Numbered from the stretch's first letter, positions 7,863 to 18,118 are shown. The stretch is 64,000 nt of DNA from Methylocystis sp. ATCC 49242 (GCF_000188155.2 NZ_KE124773.1:1-64000); one strand, 5' to 3'. Program-made: numbers and translations. The notes: generated by a model from the letters alone, not told the origin.

Positions 7863-10800
7863 TTAAGCGACGCGGCGGACCTCCGCCCACCATTTCCACA
7901 GCACGTAGATTGCCGGATAGATCAACAACTCCAGGAGGAAACTCGTGACCACGCCGCCGACCATCGGCGCCGCGATTCGTTTCATGACGTCCGATCCCGC
8001 GCCGCCGCCCCACATGATTGGCAACAAACCCATGAGGATGGCGAGGACGGTCATCATTTTTGGGCGCACGCGCTGGACCGCGCCCTCCATCACCGAGGCT
8101 TCCAGATCATCGAGGCTGTTCATCCGGCCCTCACGCTTCCAGCGATCATAGGCGACGTCGAGATAAAGCAGCATCACCATGCCGGTTTCCGCATCAACGC
8201 CCGCAAGTGCGATGATGCCCACCCAGACGGCGACGCTAAGGTTGTAGCCAAGCGCCCACAGCAACAGAAACGCGCCCACGAGGGAGAAGGGGACCGCCGA
8301 CATGACGATAAGCACCTTGGGCAGCGAGCGGGCGTTTAAGTACAAGAGGACCGCGATGAGAAACAACGTAATCGGGATGACGTATTTCAGCATCTCTCCG
8401 GCGCGTTGCATGCCTTCGAAGGATCCGCTCCACTCGAGCCGATAACCGGGGGGCAGCTTCACCATTTCGGCGACAGCCTTTCTCGCGTCATCCAGGTAAC
8501 TGCCGGTGTCTCGCCCCTCGATGTCGACATAGACGTAGCCAACGAGCTGGGCTGCTTCGCTTTTGATCAGAGTGGGGCCATCAACAAACTGTATGTCGGC
8601 GAGCTCCTCCAACGGCACCTGCGCGTCGGTAGGAGTAGCGACAAGCACGCGGCGAAGCTTGTTGAGGTCATCGCGCAACTCACGCCCGTAGCGAACGTTC
8701 ACAGGGAAACGTTGCCGCCCTTCGATGGTCTGCGTCAAATTTGAACCGCCGACCGCCGCAACGATGACATCCTGCACGTCCGCCACCGAGAGGCCGTAGC
8801 GCGCAATTGCAGCACGATTAATGTCAAAGTCCAAATAGTAACCCTGCGCCACGCGCTCAGCAAAAGCGCTGCGCGTTCCTGGCACCGATTTAACCGCCGC
8901 TTCGACTTCGGTCAGGATGCGGCCGATCTCGGTGAGCTTTGGCCCATAGACCTTGACGCCAATGGGCGTTCGTATGCCGGTCGACAGCATGTCGATCCGC
9001 GCCTTGATCGGCATCGTCCAGCTGTTGGAGAAACCTGGCACGCTCGCCTTCATCGCCGCATTCATCTCGGCAATTAGTTTCTCTGGAGTCATCCCGGCCC
9101 GCCACTGATCCGCCGGCTTCAGGTTGATGACCGTCTCGACCATCTCCAGCGGCGCAGGGTCGGTTGCGCTGTTGGAACGACCCGCCTTGGCGAACACGCT
9201 TGCCACTTCCGGGAAGCTCATCAGGATCTTGTCCTGCTCCTGGATGGTTTGCTTCATGGTCTGGATCGACGAGCCCGGCAGCGTCGCAGGCATGAAGAGG
9301 AGCGACTCTTCCCATAGCGGCGGCATAAACTCACGTCCGAGGGTAGCGTAGATCGGGACGATCGAGGCGATCGCAAGCAGCGCCACAACCACCATTCCAT
9401 AGCGGAATTTGAGCGCTATCCGCGCGACCGGGCGATAGAGCCATATCAGCAGCCGGTTGACCGGATTTGATTCCTCCGCCGGCACTCGGCCGCGGATTAA
9501 TAGGGTCATCAGGAACGGCGTGACCGTGATCGACAGCATCGCCGCGAAAAACATGCTGAAGGATTTGGTATAGGCGAGCGGCTTGAACATTCGCCCTTCC
9601 TGATCCTGAAGGGCGAAGACTGGCAGGAAGCTGACAGTGATGATCAGCAACGAGAAAAACAGCGACGGGCCAACCTCTCGACCCGCCGCAATGATGACTT
9701 CGAGGCGAGGCAGGCGCTCGGCGGGGGGCTTGGCCTCCTCGCGTTCAATATGTTTATGAGCATTCTCGATCATCACAATGGCGGCGTCGACCATGGCGCC
9801 GATCGCGATGGCGATGCCGCCGAGGCTCATGATGTTGCTCGTGAGGCCGATCCATTGCATGGCCACCAAAGCCATTAACACCGCGAGCGGCAGCGTGATG
9901 ATGGCGACAAGCGCGCTGCGCACATGAAATAGAAAGACCAAGCAGACAAGGCTGACGATGGCGCTCTCCTCTAGCAGCCTATCGCGGAGCGTCTTGACCG
10001 AATGCGTGATGAGTTCGGATCGGTCGTAGGTTATGACAAGTTCAACGCCTTCCGGCAGAGAAGGCTGGACGGTGGTCGTGATCGCCTCTTTGACGCGGTT
10101 CAACACGCCGTAGACGCTCTCGCCAAAGCGAACGACGACGATCCCGCCAGCGACATCGCCCATCCCGTTGAGGTCGGCGACGCCACGACGGATATCAGGA
10201 CCGATCTGGACGAAACCGATGTCGCGAACGAGAATGGGCGTGCCATCGGACTGCGCCCCGACAGCGATGTTTTCAATGTCACTGGGCGTCTGAATATAGC
10301 CTCTGCCGCGGACCATATATTCGCGGCCGGTGAACTCAAGCACGCGCCCGCCGACCTCCTGGTTGCTGCGGCGGACTTGGTCGACGACCTTATTGATAGG
10401 GATCTTGTAGGCGAGGAGCTTGTCGGGGTCGACCGTGACTTGATATTGCTTAACGAGACCGCCGATCGGCGCGACCTCGGCGACGCCGGGAACGGCGCGC
10501 AGCTGATATTGGACCTGCCAGTCCTGCAGCGTGCGCAGGTCAGCGAGCGAATGTTTGCCAGTTTTGTCGATAAGCGCATATTCCAGCGCCCAACCGACGC
10601 CGGTCGCGTCGGGGCCGAGCTTGGGCGAAACCCCCTGCGGCAGCTTGCCCGCCATGCCGCTGAGATATTCGAGCACGCGGGTGCGCGCCCAATAGAGATC
10701 CGTGCCATCTTCGAAGATCACATAGACCAGCGACTCGCCATAAAAGCTGCTGGCGCGGACGGCTTTGACATGCGACGTCGACAACAACTGCGTCACGATG

Positions 10801-11003
10801 GGGTAGGTGATCTGGTCCTCGATGATGTTCGGACTCCTGTCCTCCCATTGCGTGGCGACGATCACCTGCACGTCGGAAACGTCCGGCAGCGCGTCAAGCG
10901 GCGTCTTGACGATCGCCCATAGCCCAGCCCCCAGAATCGCGAGCGCCATCAGGAGAATCAGGAAGGCGTTGCGGGCGCTGAATTCGATTATGCGGGCAAT
11001 CAT
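7863..11003 (-). CDS. cusA: Heavy-metal efflux RND transporter, inner membrane pump (CusA/CzcA family)
   Basis: The 1046-residue protein shows the full HME-RND layout: a first helix with LDALPDVSDVQVI, two large periplasmic loops, and twelve helices. Family motifs include TGVGWALEYAL, GGIAIAIGAMVDAAIVMIENAHK in TM4 (the proton relay region), WTMPIKARIDML with TGIRTPIG, and AETGMVMLLYLD. The WTMPI...RIDML type is closer to monovalent-metal (Cu/Ag) CusA proteins than to CzcA. It is the last gene of a minus-strand C-B-A operon and would exchange protons for periplasmic or cytoplasmic metal ions, working with the adaptor and outer-membrane channel encoded just upstream. A second, non-identical CusA is at 32447. 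Confidence 0.93.
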   Translation of the reverse strand: MIARIIEFSARNAFLILLMALAILGAGLWAIVKTPLDALPDVSDVQVIVATQWEDRSPNIIEDQITYPIVTQLLSTSHVKAVRASSFYGESLVYVIFEDGTDLYWARTRVLEYLSGMAGKLPQGVSPKLGPDATGVGWALEYALIDKTGKHSLADLRTLQDWQVQYQLRAVPGVAEVAPIGGLVKQYQVTVDPDKLLAYKIPINKVVDQVRRSNQEVGGRVLEFTGREYMVRGRGYIQTPSDIENIAVGAQSDGTPILVRDIGFVQIGPDIRRGVADLNGMGDVAGGIVVVRFGESVYGVLNRVKEAITTTVQPSLPEGVELVITYDRSELITHSVKTLRDRLLEESAIVSLVCLVFLFHVRSALVAIITLPLAVLMALVAMQWIGLTSNIMSLGGIAIAIGAMVDAAIVMIENAHKHIEREEAKPPAERLPRLEVIIAAGREVGPSLFFSLLIITVSFLPVFALQDQEGRMFKPLAYTKSFSMFFAAMLSITVTPFLMTLLIRGRVPAEESNPVNRLLIWLYRPVARIALKFRYGMVVVALLAIASIVPIYATLGREFMPPLWEESLLFMPATLPGSSIQTMKQTIQEQDKILMSFPEVASVFAKAGRSNSATDPAPLEMVETVINLKPADQWRAGMTPEKLIAEMNAAMKASVPGFSNSWTMPIKARIDMLSTGIRTPIGVKVYGPKLTEIGRILTEVEAAVKSVPGTRSAFAERVAQGYYLDFDINRAAIARYGLSVADVQDVIVAAVGGSNLTQTIEGRQRFPVNVRYGRELRDDLNKLRRVLVATPTDAQVPLEELADIQFVDGPTLIKSEAAQLVGYVYVDIEGRDTGSYLDDARKAVAEMVKLPPGYRLEWSGSFEGMQRAGEMLKYVIPITLFLIAVLLYLNARSLPKVLIVMSAVPFSLVGAFLLLWALGYNLSVAVWVGIIALAGVDAETGMVMLLYLDVAYDRWKREGRMNSLDDLEASVMEGAVQRVRPKMMTVLAILMGLLPIMWGGGAGSDVMKRIAAPMVGGVVTSFLLELLIYPAIYVLWKWWAEVRRVA

Positions 11004-11047
11004 CGCTGACCCCTGGAGTCTGGCTGCGGATAACCTTCTCGAGCGGA

Positions 11048-12307
11048 TCAGTGGCCCATTGTCGAGTGGTCGGGCGCTGGCGGCGCGGCATTGCCGCTCC
11101 CAGGCGGTTCGGGCGGCTTGGGCGCATTTTGCTCGCCGCCTCCGCCATGCTGCATCCCGGCCATGCTCCCGCCGCCCGCTCGTAGCCGGCTTTCCGAGTC
11201 GATGAGGAAATTCGCCGAGGTGACGATTTCCTCCCCCGCGCTTAGTCCTCCGAGGACCTGGAAGCTGCCGTCAAAGGCGAGCGGACTAATTTTCACCTCG
11301 ACCGGCACGAAACGATCGGCGGACACAACCTTGAAAGCGATGTCGCGCTCTCCCGTGCGGATAATTGCCGACGACGCGACGGTTAGGCCGACGCCCATTT
11401 CATGAGAAATCAGCACATTGGCAAACATGCCGGGTTTGATGACGCCGTCGGGGTTGTTGAGTTCGATGCGAACCTGAACGGTGCGCGCCGCTTCTTCGAC
11501 GACCGGCTCGATGAAAACGACCTTTCCGTCGAAAGGTCTATTTGCCAGCGAAGGGAATGTCACTTTGGCGGGCATCCCCAAGACAACGTGGGGAAGTTCA
11601 TAAGCAAATATCTTTGCTTGCACCCAAACCGTCGATAAGTCGGCGACGTTATAAAGTTCCGCTTGAGGCATCACATATTGGCCTTGAAAGGCCTTCTTTT
11701 CGAGGATCGTGCCCGTGATCGGACTACGCAGGATGAGCGATTTGCTGGGCTTGCCGGTTCGCTCCAGCTCATCGATCGTCGATTTGGGAACATCCCATAA
11801 GGCCAAGCGCTGGCGCGTAGTTTCCACAACCGTCCGCTGCGCCTCAGAGGGGGAACTCCGGCTGTATTGCAGAGCGGCAAGGAACTCACGTTGTGCGGCG
11901 AAAAAGGCGGGGCTATAGATCGAAAGCATCGGATCTCCGGCTTTGACTTTCTGCCCGGTGACGGAGATGAACAGCTTCTCGACCCAGCCCTCGGTTTTCA
12001 GATGGATATGGGCTATCTTGGTTTCATTGGGCCGGACAATGCCGACAGTGCGGATGTTCATCACCAAGGTCGTCTTTTCGACGCGCCCGACCATGACGCC
12101 AATCCGTTGCTGGATTTCGGGGGCGATTTGGACTTCCGCATATCCTGAAGGCAAGGCAGGACCGGATGACGGAGGCGCCGCGCCGGCCGGCGGCATTTTC
12201 ATTCCCGGCATTTGATGTCCGCTATGGTCCTGCGCCGCTCCGACGCCGGCGCCGACCATCGCCAACAGCAAAACCGCCACCCCTCCGAGGCTCAGATATC
12301 GCGTCAT
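11048..12307 (-). CDS. cusB: RND efflux periplasmic adaptor (CusB-like)
   Basis: This 419-residue membrane-fusion protein has an N-terminal signal segment (GGVAVLLLAMVGAGVGA), a Met/His-rich stretch right after it (HSGHQMPGMKMPP) and lipoyl/barrel-sandwich halves around residues 90-240. A beta-barrel domain and a membrane-proximal domain ending in EEIVTSANFLIDSESRL follow. The C-terminus is again Met/His-rich (MAGMQHGGG, DHSTMGH). Such tails can hand Cu(I) or Ag(I) to CusA. It differs from the second adaptor at 31062, which carries N-terminal metal-binding modules instead. It sits between the channel and pump genes with short gaps (17 and 44 bases). Confidence 0.9.
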   Translation of the reverse strand: MTRYLSLGGVAVLLLAMVGAGVGAAQDHSGHQMPGMKMPPAGAAPPSSGPALPSGYAEVQIAPEIQQRIGVMVGRVEKTTLVMNIRTVGIVRPNETKIAHIHLKTEGWVEKLFISVTGQKVKAGDPMLSIYSPAFFAAQREFLAALQYSRSSPSEAQRTVVETTRQRLALWDVPKSTIDELERTGKPSKSLILRSPITGTILEKKAFQGQYVMPQAELYNVADLSTVWVQAKIFAYELPHVVLGMPAKVTFPSLANRPFDGKVVFIEPVVEEAARTVQVRIELNNPDGVIKPGMFANVLISHEMGVGLTVASSAIIRTGERDIAFKVVSADRFVPVEVKISPLAFDGSFQVLGGLSAGEEIVTSANFLIDSESRLRAGGGSMAGMQHGGGGEQNAPKPPEPPGSGNAAPPAPDHSTMGH

Positions 12308-12324
12308 GGGTTCAAAGCTCGCTT

Positions 12325-13719
12325 CTAGGGCTTGTATTGTGGCAGGGGCGGAGGCTCGATCGTTGCGATCAGCGCTGGCCTTCCCAGCGTTTCAATGTCG
12401 ACGCCGGCGAGGGCTTCGAGTTCGGCGAGCCGCCTTTCGCGCTCGATTCGGGCTTCCGCGACCAGCCGGCGGATGTTGATATACGTCCGCTTGCTGTCGA
12501 TCAGATCGGCGAAGCCGACAGTGCCCGCGGCGTATGCCTCACGCGAACTGTTGAGCAATTGCTCGACGAGAGGCGTCAAACGCCGGTGGAAGAAACTCGT
12601 CTGACGTTCGGCGTTGCGCATGAAATAAAGCGCGGCGACGAAGCTGGCGGCTCGGTCCTTCTCTGTCTGGCGAATTACGGCCTGTGAGGAACGAACCATT
12701 GCTTCGGCGTTGTCAATGGCGGCCTGGATCTGCGGCAGCGTGGTCGGCAACATCACCATCGCGGCGACCGTCTGGGAAATGCTGCCGTTGACGCTGAAGG
12801 ATGGGCTGATGTCCGGTACATAGGCAAGAAGCGCCACCTCTACCGCGTCTTGCCGTCCAGCGACCTGATGGGCGAGAGCCTCCAACTCTGGATTGCGGTC
12901 AACCGCCATAGCAATCAGCCGCGCATCGTCGCGAATGACGGAGCGGGGCGGCGGCAAGCCGGAAACCTCGAGCGGCGCATTAGCATCACGCGCCAGTAGG
13001 CCGTTCAATACGCTACGCGCCGCACGCACCTCCGCTTCCAGGTTGCGCAGGTTGTTCTTCGCCAACTCCGAGTCCGTCTCTACCTTCAACAAGTCCTGCA
13101 GCGGCGCGCCGGCTTGCGCGCGAGCTGCCGCGGACGCCGAGAGTTGCTTGAGGAGATTGACATTGTCTCGCTCGATACGCGCTCGCTCGGCGGCGAGCGC
13201 GAGATCGAGATAGGCGTTAAGGACGCGCCTTTGAAGGTCGAATTTCGCGACTCTGAACCTTTCGCCAGTTTCTCGCGCCGCCTCGAACGCCACCCGCCCC
13301 GCGGCTTCCACTTTTATCGGAAGCTGCAAATTCATCGAGGGGTCGAAACCGGCGCTGATGGTCATGCGATCCCAGGCCTTCATGTTCTCCCGCGAGAACA
13401 TGTAGCTATAGCCGAGCGCCACCCTGCTGTTGGGCCAGGCGGCGGCTTGATTGACCTGAATCAGCGCTCCTTTCCAGTTGAAATAAGCCGACTCGAGGTC
13501 GCCATTGGCGAGAAAGGCCCGGAAAAGGATGTCCTGCCAGCTTGGCCGAAGCGGTAGTTCGGGAAGCTCTCGCAATTCCTGAGGCGTTTCGAACGTCGCG
13601 CCGGTCGTCGCCAGTTTAGCCTGTTCTTCGACGATCTCCGGCGGCGCGAGCACGCATCCGCTGAGGGCTAGCGGGCCGCCCAGGAAGCAGATAAGAAGAA
13701 AAACGCGGCAGGTAAGCAT
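12325..13719 (-). CDS. cusC: Outer-membrane efflux channel lipoprotein (TolC/CusC family)
   Basis: The 464-residue protein has a lipoprotein signal peptide ending in LSGC. Two internally repeated outer membrane efflux protein domains follow, rich in long coiled helices (for example LQDLLKVETDSELAKNNLRNLEAEVRA, seen in shorter pieces across 190-250). It is the first gene of the minus-strand operon with the adaptor and pump, so it supplies the exit duct. The intergenic region to the divergent DUF3141 gene at 13913 should hold the operon promoter; no clear metal-responsive operator was identified. Confidence 0.88.
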   Translation of the reverse strand: MLTCRVFLLICFLGGPLALSGCVLAPPEIVEEQAKLATTGATFETPQELRELPELPLRPSWQDILFRAFLANGDLESAYFNWKGALIQVNQAAAWPNSRVALGYSYMFSRENMKAWDRMTISAGFDPSMNLQLPIKVEAAGRVAFEAARETGERFRVAKFDLQRRVLNAYLDLALAAERARIERDNVNLLKQLSASAAARAQAGAPLQDLLKVETDSELAKNNLRNLEAEVRAARSVLNGLLARDANAPLEVSGLPPPRSVIRDDARLIAMAVDRNPELEALAHQVAGRQDAVEVALLAYVPDISPSFSVNGSISQTVAAMVMLPTTLPQIQAAIDNAEAMVRSSQAVIRQTEKDRAASFVAALYFMRNAERQTSFFHRRLTPLVEQLLNSSREAYAAGTVGFADLIDSKRTYINIRRLVAEARIERERRLAELEALAGVDIETLGRPALIATIEPPPLPQYKP

Positions 13720-13912
13720 CCCTTTTTATTGCGGAGGCGCCGGCGCCCTGTCCAGCGTAACAGGGGCCTTTGAGGCGGCGTAGGGGCGATCTCCACAGGA
13801 TGCGGCGGCTCCAGCGCCTTCTCGGCTAGGCTCGACTCTTTCCTAATCGTTGCGGCGCGACCAAGTCTTTAGGTCCTCTCTCTAAAGACGCATCACAGGA
13901 CGCCAGGGGCAA

Positions 13913-15706
13913 ATGGGCAGGCAGACAGAATCGTCACTCCCAGACCTACGCTTGGGGAGCGGTCCCCGCGATGACGCGCGAGCCCTCTCTGGAGAAAAGC
14001 GGCAACTTGCTTTTGAAGGGTTGGGCGAGATTAACGACGCTTTCCTCCGCCTATCCGGCGACGCGGTCCACTATCAGATCGATTTCTGGGAGCGATCGAT
14101 CCTGTATTGGGACACGCTTCGACAGCGCGCCGATAATATGATTGCTCATGAACGGGCAGGAAAGCCGCCTCTGCTCGATTTTGACTATGAAATGCTCCTC
14201 GACGCGCGGCGTTTCGATCGGCCAGTTAGCTACGCCTTGTTGCGCATAACCCGCAGCGGCGACGCATGCTTCGACCGGTGCGTCGATCCGTCCAAGCCGC
14301 CCGTGATCCTGCTCGACCCGCGCGCGGGCCACGGTCCCGGGATTGGCGGCATGAAGCGCGACTCCGAAATCGGTATGGCGTTGCATGAAGGGCGCCCTGC
14401 CTATTTCGTGACCTTTTTCCCTGAGCCTTGCCCCGGCCAGACCCTCGCCGACGTTCTCCACGCCTTGCGGCGTTTCGCCGAAGAGGTTGCAGAGCGTCAC
14501 CCGGGTAAACCGCCGGTGCTTTATGGCAATTGCCAAGCGGGCTGGGCAGTCGCCTTGCTTTCCGCAGATTGCGAAGGCTTCGTGGGCCCCGCGGTGCTGA
14601 ATGGGTCGCCGCTGTCTTATTGGGCCGGCGAAGAGGGCGTCAACCCAATGCGCTTGGCTGGAGGACTGGTCGGCGGCGCTTGGCTGCCGCATTTCCTATC
14701 CGACCTCGGCGATGGTCGATTTGATGGGGCGTGGCTCGTTCAAAACTTTGAAAACCTCCGTCCGGAAGCTGTCTGGCAAAAATATGCAAATCTTTTCGTC
14801 CATATAGACAGCGAACGCGATCGCTTCTTGGCGTTCGAACGGTGGTGGAGCGGGTTTTATTTCCTCGGACGAGACGAAATCCTCGCCATTGTGGAAAATC
14901 TCTTCATCGGCAACCAGATCGAGCGGGGAAAATTCCGGGTGTGCGATTGCTGCTACGCGGATTTCCACCGAATCAGAAACCCGCTCATCGTCTTTGCCTC
15001 GCATGGAGATAATATTACGCCGCCTCACCAGGCGTTGGGGTGGATATCTGCGGTCTACAAGACGACCGAAGATCTGGAGCGTTCCGGACAGCGAATCGTT
15101 TATCTGACGAACCCTCACATTGGGCATCTTGGCATCTTCGTTTCGGCAAAAGTCGCGCGACTGGAGCATCGCGCCATTCTTGAGAGCCTAGCCGAAATCG
15201 AGACGCTGCCGGCGGGCCTTTATGAAATGAAGATCCATAACCCGACAGGCGACCGCGATTGCCGAAAGCCCCAGTTCCAGGTGTCGTTCGAAAGACGTAA
15301 GGTGTCGGATATTCGTTATCCGGCGCCTACATTGGATTTCGATTTTGCCCGACGCGTCTCTGAAACAAACGAGCTGCTCTATGCGAGCTTTGTAAGCCCT
15401 CTCATCCAAGCGATGGCTACTCCTTGGAGCGCCGCCATGCTCGAGTGGCTGCATCCAATGCGGACAAGCCGCTATCTTCTGTCCGAAGAATTTTGCCCAT
15501 GGATGCCTGGTATTCGTGAGTTCGCCCGCGTCGTCGAAGACCAAAGATCCGGCCCCCTTCCTGAGGACAACTTTTTCTGCAAGATGGAGCGGGGCTGGAT
15601 CGAGTTCGTGTCCAAATCGCTGGAAGCCTCCCATAACGCCAGGGACGCCTTCCAGGAGCAGGCTTTTGCCCTTCTTTATGGCAAGGCTCCTCCCACTGAG
15701 CGATGA
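13913..15706 (+). CDS. DUF3141 alpha/beta hydrolase, PhaC-like
   Basis: The 597-residue protein matches the DUF3141 type: an N-terminal helical part with HYQIDFWERSILYWDTLRQRADN, an alpha/beta-hydrolase core, and a helical tail. The nucleophile elbow is YGNCQAG (204-210) with Cys207 in place of Ser. An Asp in ASHGDNITP (Asp366) and a His in GHLG (His405) complete a Cys-Asp-His set, the same triad type as polyhydroxyalkanoate synthases. It is shorter than most DUF3141 proteins as I remember them. It stands convergent with the N-ATPase operon. Substrate and role are unknown; an acyl-transfer or PHA-related function is inference from the triad. Confidence 0.8.
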   Translation: MGRQTESSLPDLRLGSGPRDDARALSGEKRQLAFEGLGEINDAFLRLSGDAVHYQIDFWERSILYWDTLRQRADNMIAHERAGKPPLLDFDYEMLLDARRFDRPVSYALLRITRSGDACFDRCVDPSKPPVILLDPRAGHGPGIGGMKRDSEIGMALHEGRPAYFVTFFPEPCPGQTLADVLHALRRFAEEVAERHPGKPPVLYGNCQAGWAVALLSADCEGFVGPAVLNGSPLSYWAGEEGVNPMRLAGGLVGGAWLPHFLSDLGDGRFDGAWLVQNFENLRPEAVWQKYANLFVHIDSERDRFLAFERWWSGFYFLGRDEILAIVENLFIGNQIERGKFRVCDCCYADFHRIRNPLIVFASHGDNITPPHQALGWISAVYKTTEDLERSGQRIVYLTNPHIGHLGIFVSAKVARLEHRAILESLAEIETLPAGLYEMKIHNPTGDRDCRKPQFQVSFERRKVSDIRYPAPTLDFDFARRVSETNELLYASFVSPLIQAMATPWSAAMLEWLHPMRTSRYLLSEEFCPWMPGIREFARVVEDQRSGPLPEDNFFCKMERGWIEFVSKSLEASHNARDAFQEQAFALLYGKAPPTER

Positions 15707-15743
15707 TGATCATTGCTGGCTCAGCGGAGCCAGCGGTCTCGGT

Positions 15744-16589
15744 TTAGCTTTTTGCCAACGCATCAGATCCGGTGATCAGCTCCAGGAGTTCGGTCGTTAT
15801 TTCGCCTTGCCGCGCGACGCCCTCCTCTTGCTTGAGCTGTTGGAGCTTTTTCTCGACGTTTTCATGGGCTGATTCCATGGCCGCAAAACGTTCAGCATTC
15901 TCGCTTGCGATGGATTCGACGGCCGCCTCCATGAGCATGGCGAAGACATATTCGGTCATCAGCGATTCATGCAGGGCGATCGGCTTCAAGTTGAGAAGCG
16001 GCGGCTGGCGCGGTTGCTTAGGCGCAAGCGCCTTCAGATCGAGAGGCAACACCAAACGTGTTTCAATCGCAGGCGCGCCTCCCTGGCGGTGGCGTGCGTA
16101 TACGGCTTCAACCCGCGATATTTCACCATTTACAATCAAAGTGTATAGTTTATTGACCAGCCGAAAGATGACTTCCGGCGCGCCGGTTAGACGCGTCGCC
16201 ATCGGCGCGTTCCAGGCCATTTCTCTGCCCCGCTCTGTCACGAGCGACGCGCCGCGCGATCCCAACACGAACAGCAAGTCTGCTGGAGCGAGCACCCCTT
16301 CGGCAGCCTCGAGGAGCCGCGTATTGAAGCTCCCAACAAAACTATGCTCCGCCATATAGAGGACCGTGGCCTTCTTCCCGTGTCCCTCTTGCCTCTCGGC
16401 GGCCGGCTCCGGCATGAGCGGCAGAGTGCTGGCCAATGCTGCGGCGACGGCTTCCGTGTAGCGCGCTGCGGCGGGAAGCGCGCGTAGGGTTTCTTGCAGC
16501 CTCATTCCCGCGAGCGAGCGCATCGCCCCAACGATCTCGCTCAACTCGTGGATGCTGCCGATGTGCGCCTGGATCTCAGCGAGCCGCAT
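15744..16589 (-). CDS. atpG: N-type ATPase gamma subunit
   Basis: The 281-residue protein is the central-stalk gamma subunit, divergent from the housekeeping F-type. Its N-terminus LAEIQAHIGSIHELSEIVGAMRSLAGMRLQE and its C-terminal helix (ENAERFAAMESAHENVEKKL, ending in EITTELLELITG) are the conserved coiled-coil parts that pass through the alpha3beta3 head. Its ATG overlaps the atpA stop by one base (TAATG), so the two are coupled. As in other N-type operons (order D-C-Q-R-B-E-F-A-G) it is the last gene. Confidence 0.92.
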   Translation of the reverse strand: MRLAEIQAHIGSIHELSEIVGAMRSLAGMRLQETLRALPAAARYTEAVAAALASTLPLMPEPAAERQEGHGKKATVLYMAEHSFVGSFNTRLLEAAEGVLAPADLLFVLGSRGASLVTERGREMAWNAPMATRLTGAPEVIFRLVNKLYTLIVNGEISRVEAVYARHRQGGAPAIETRLVLPLDLKALAPKQPRQPPLLNLKPIALHESLMTEYVFAMLMEAAVESIASENAERFAAMESAHENVEKKLQQLKQEEGVARQGEITTELLELITGSDALAKS

Positions 16590-18118
16590 TACTGCTCATC
16601 CTGTCGCTCAGGAGCGCTGGCTAATAATTCCAGCACATGGTGCAGGCGATTGCGCAGATCTTCTGACAGAGCCTCAGACCTCTCATCTAGCGATAGTGCT
16701 TCTGGGCAATGCTGAGCCAACCAAGGCCCCAAGCGGCTTCGGAATTTTTTGACTTCCTCAGGCTTTAGTTTGTCCAGAACGCCAGCGTTCAAGGCTAAAA
16801 GCAGCGCCACTTCTTCGCCGAGCGCTAATGGCGCAAACTGAGCCTGCGCGAGCACGGCGCGGATTCTTCGCCCGTGTTCAATCGTCTTTCGGGTCCGCTC
16901 ATCCACCATTGTGCCAAAGCGGGTGAAGACCTCGAGCTCTAAAAACTGGGCGTATTCGAGCCGCAAGCTTGCTGACAGCCCTTTGAGTACGGGGGCCTGG
17001 GTCTTGCCCCCCACGCGGGAAACGCTTTTGCCAATATCGACGGCGGGCTTTTGGTCTTCGTAAAACAGACGTGGATCAAGATAGATCTGCCCGTCGGTAA
17101 TCGAGATGAGGTTTGTGGGGATATAGGCGCTGATGTTGCCGGCCTGAGTCTCGGCGATCGGCAAGGCCGTCAAGGAGCCGCCCCCACGCTCCGGCGCAAG
17201 CCTGGCCGCCCGCTCGAGAAGCCGGGAATGAATGTAGAAAACGTCTCCAGGGTAGGCCTCGCGGCCAGGCGGCCGCCGCAGCAAGAGTGAGATCTGCCGG
17301 TAGGCCGCCGCATGCTTTGTGAGGTCGTCGATCACAAGCAACACATCGTGCCCCCGCTCGACAAAATATTCGGCCATCGTGCAGGCGGAATATGGCGTGA
17401 GCCACTGGAGACCAGGAGGGGAATTAGCTTCGCCCACGACAAACAGACAGCGTTCCGGCGCGCCGTAGCGTCGAAGGGCGTCGACAACCTGCGCAACCGA
17501 TGAGGCTTTTTGTCCGATCGACGCATAGATGCACAGCACGTCGCTATTGCGTTGGTTTATCATCGAATCGACCGCAATCGCCGTCTTCCCCGTGCCGCGG
17601 TCGCCGATAATGAGCTCGCGCTGTCCTCGCCCTATCGGGATCATCGCGTCGATCGCCAATATTCCAGTCGCGAGGGGACGGGTGACCAGGGCGCGGTCAA
17701 TGATGGTCGGAGCCGGCCGCTCGGTCGGCGCTGTCGAAGTATCGGGGATGGGGCCCTTGTCATCGAGCGGGGCGCCAAGGGCGTCGACCATGCGGCCGAG
17801 AAGCGAATAACCGACAGGCGTGCGTGCGACCTCTCCGGTTCCGCGGACGATTCCGCCCGAGGCGATACGACCCATGTCGCCGAGCAGCATGCAGCCTATC
17901 AGGTCTTCACCGAGGTCCACTGCCAGCCCGCGTACGCCGCCCTCAAAAATCAGAAGTTCATCGAGGCGCGTGTGCGGCAGCCCTGAGACCGTGGCGACTC
18001 CGTCGCCGACCTTTTCGACACGGCCGATTTGCTCGAGCCGTGGCTCCAGTTCGATCTGCCGGATTTTGGCGCGGCTGATGTCCGCCCAATCACGCAAATC
18101 CGCCGAAAGCTCGGTCAT
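16589..18118 (-). CDS. atpA: N-type ATPase alpha subunit
   Basis: The start is placed at the ATG at 18118, which overlaps the atpF stop (ATGA) and gives a 509-residue protein of normal alpha length; a longer frame begins at 18163. The nucleotide site P-loop is GDRGTGKT at 172-179. The barrel (VEKVGDGVATVSGLP) and the SVSRVGGKTQ alpha motif with its Arg finger are present. Alpha subunits form the non-catalytic half of the hexamer. The C-terminal residues are acidic and polar (LLASAPERQDEQ) without oddities. Confidence 0.95.
   Translation of the reverse strand: MTELSADLRDWADISRAKIRQIELEPRLEQIGRVEKVGDGVATVSGLPHTRLDELLIFEGGVRGLAVDLGEDLIGCMLLGDMGRIASGGIVRGTGEVARTPVGYSLLGRMVDALGAPLDDKGPIPDTSTAPTERPAPTIIDRALVTRPLATGILAIDAMIPIGRGQRELIIGDRGTGKTAIAVDSMINQRNSDVLCIYASIGQKASSVAQVVDALRRYGAPERCLFVVGEANSPPGLQWLTPYSACTMAEYFVERGHDVLLVIDDLTKHAAAYRQISLLLRRPPGREAYPGDVFYIHSRLLERAARLAPERGGGSLTALPIAETQAGNISAYIPTNLISITDGQIYLDPRLFYEDQKPAVDIGKSVSRVGGKTQAPVLKGLSASLRLEYAQFLELEVFTRFGTMVDERTRKTIEHGRRIRAVLAQAQFAPLALGEEVALLLALNAGVLDKLKPEEVKKFRSRLGPWLAQHCPEALSLDERSEALSEDLRNRLHHVLELLASAPERQDEQ

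Noticed and set aside
10002..10922. A 306-residue open frame on the plus strand opposite cusA
   Set aside because: It lies entirely antisense to the CusA gene with strong domain support; high GC keeps the opposite frame open. It has no recognisable domain.
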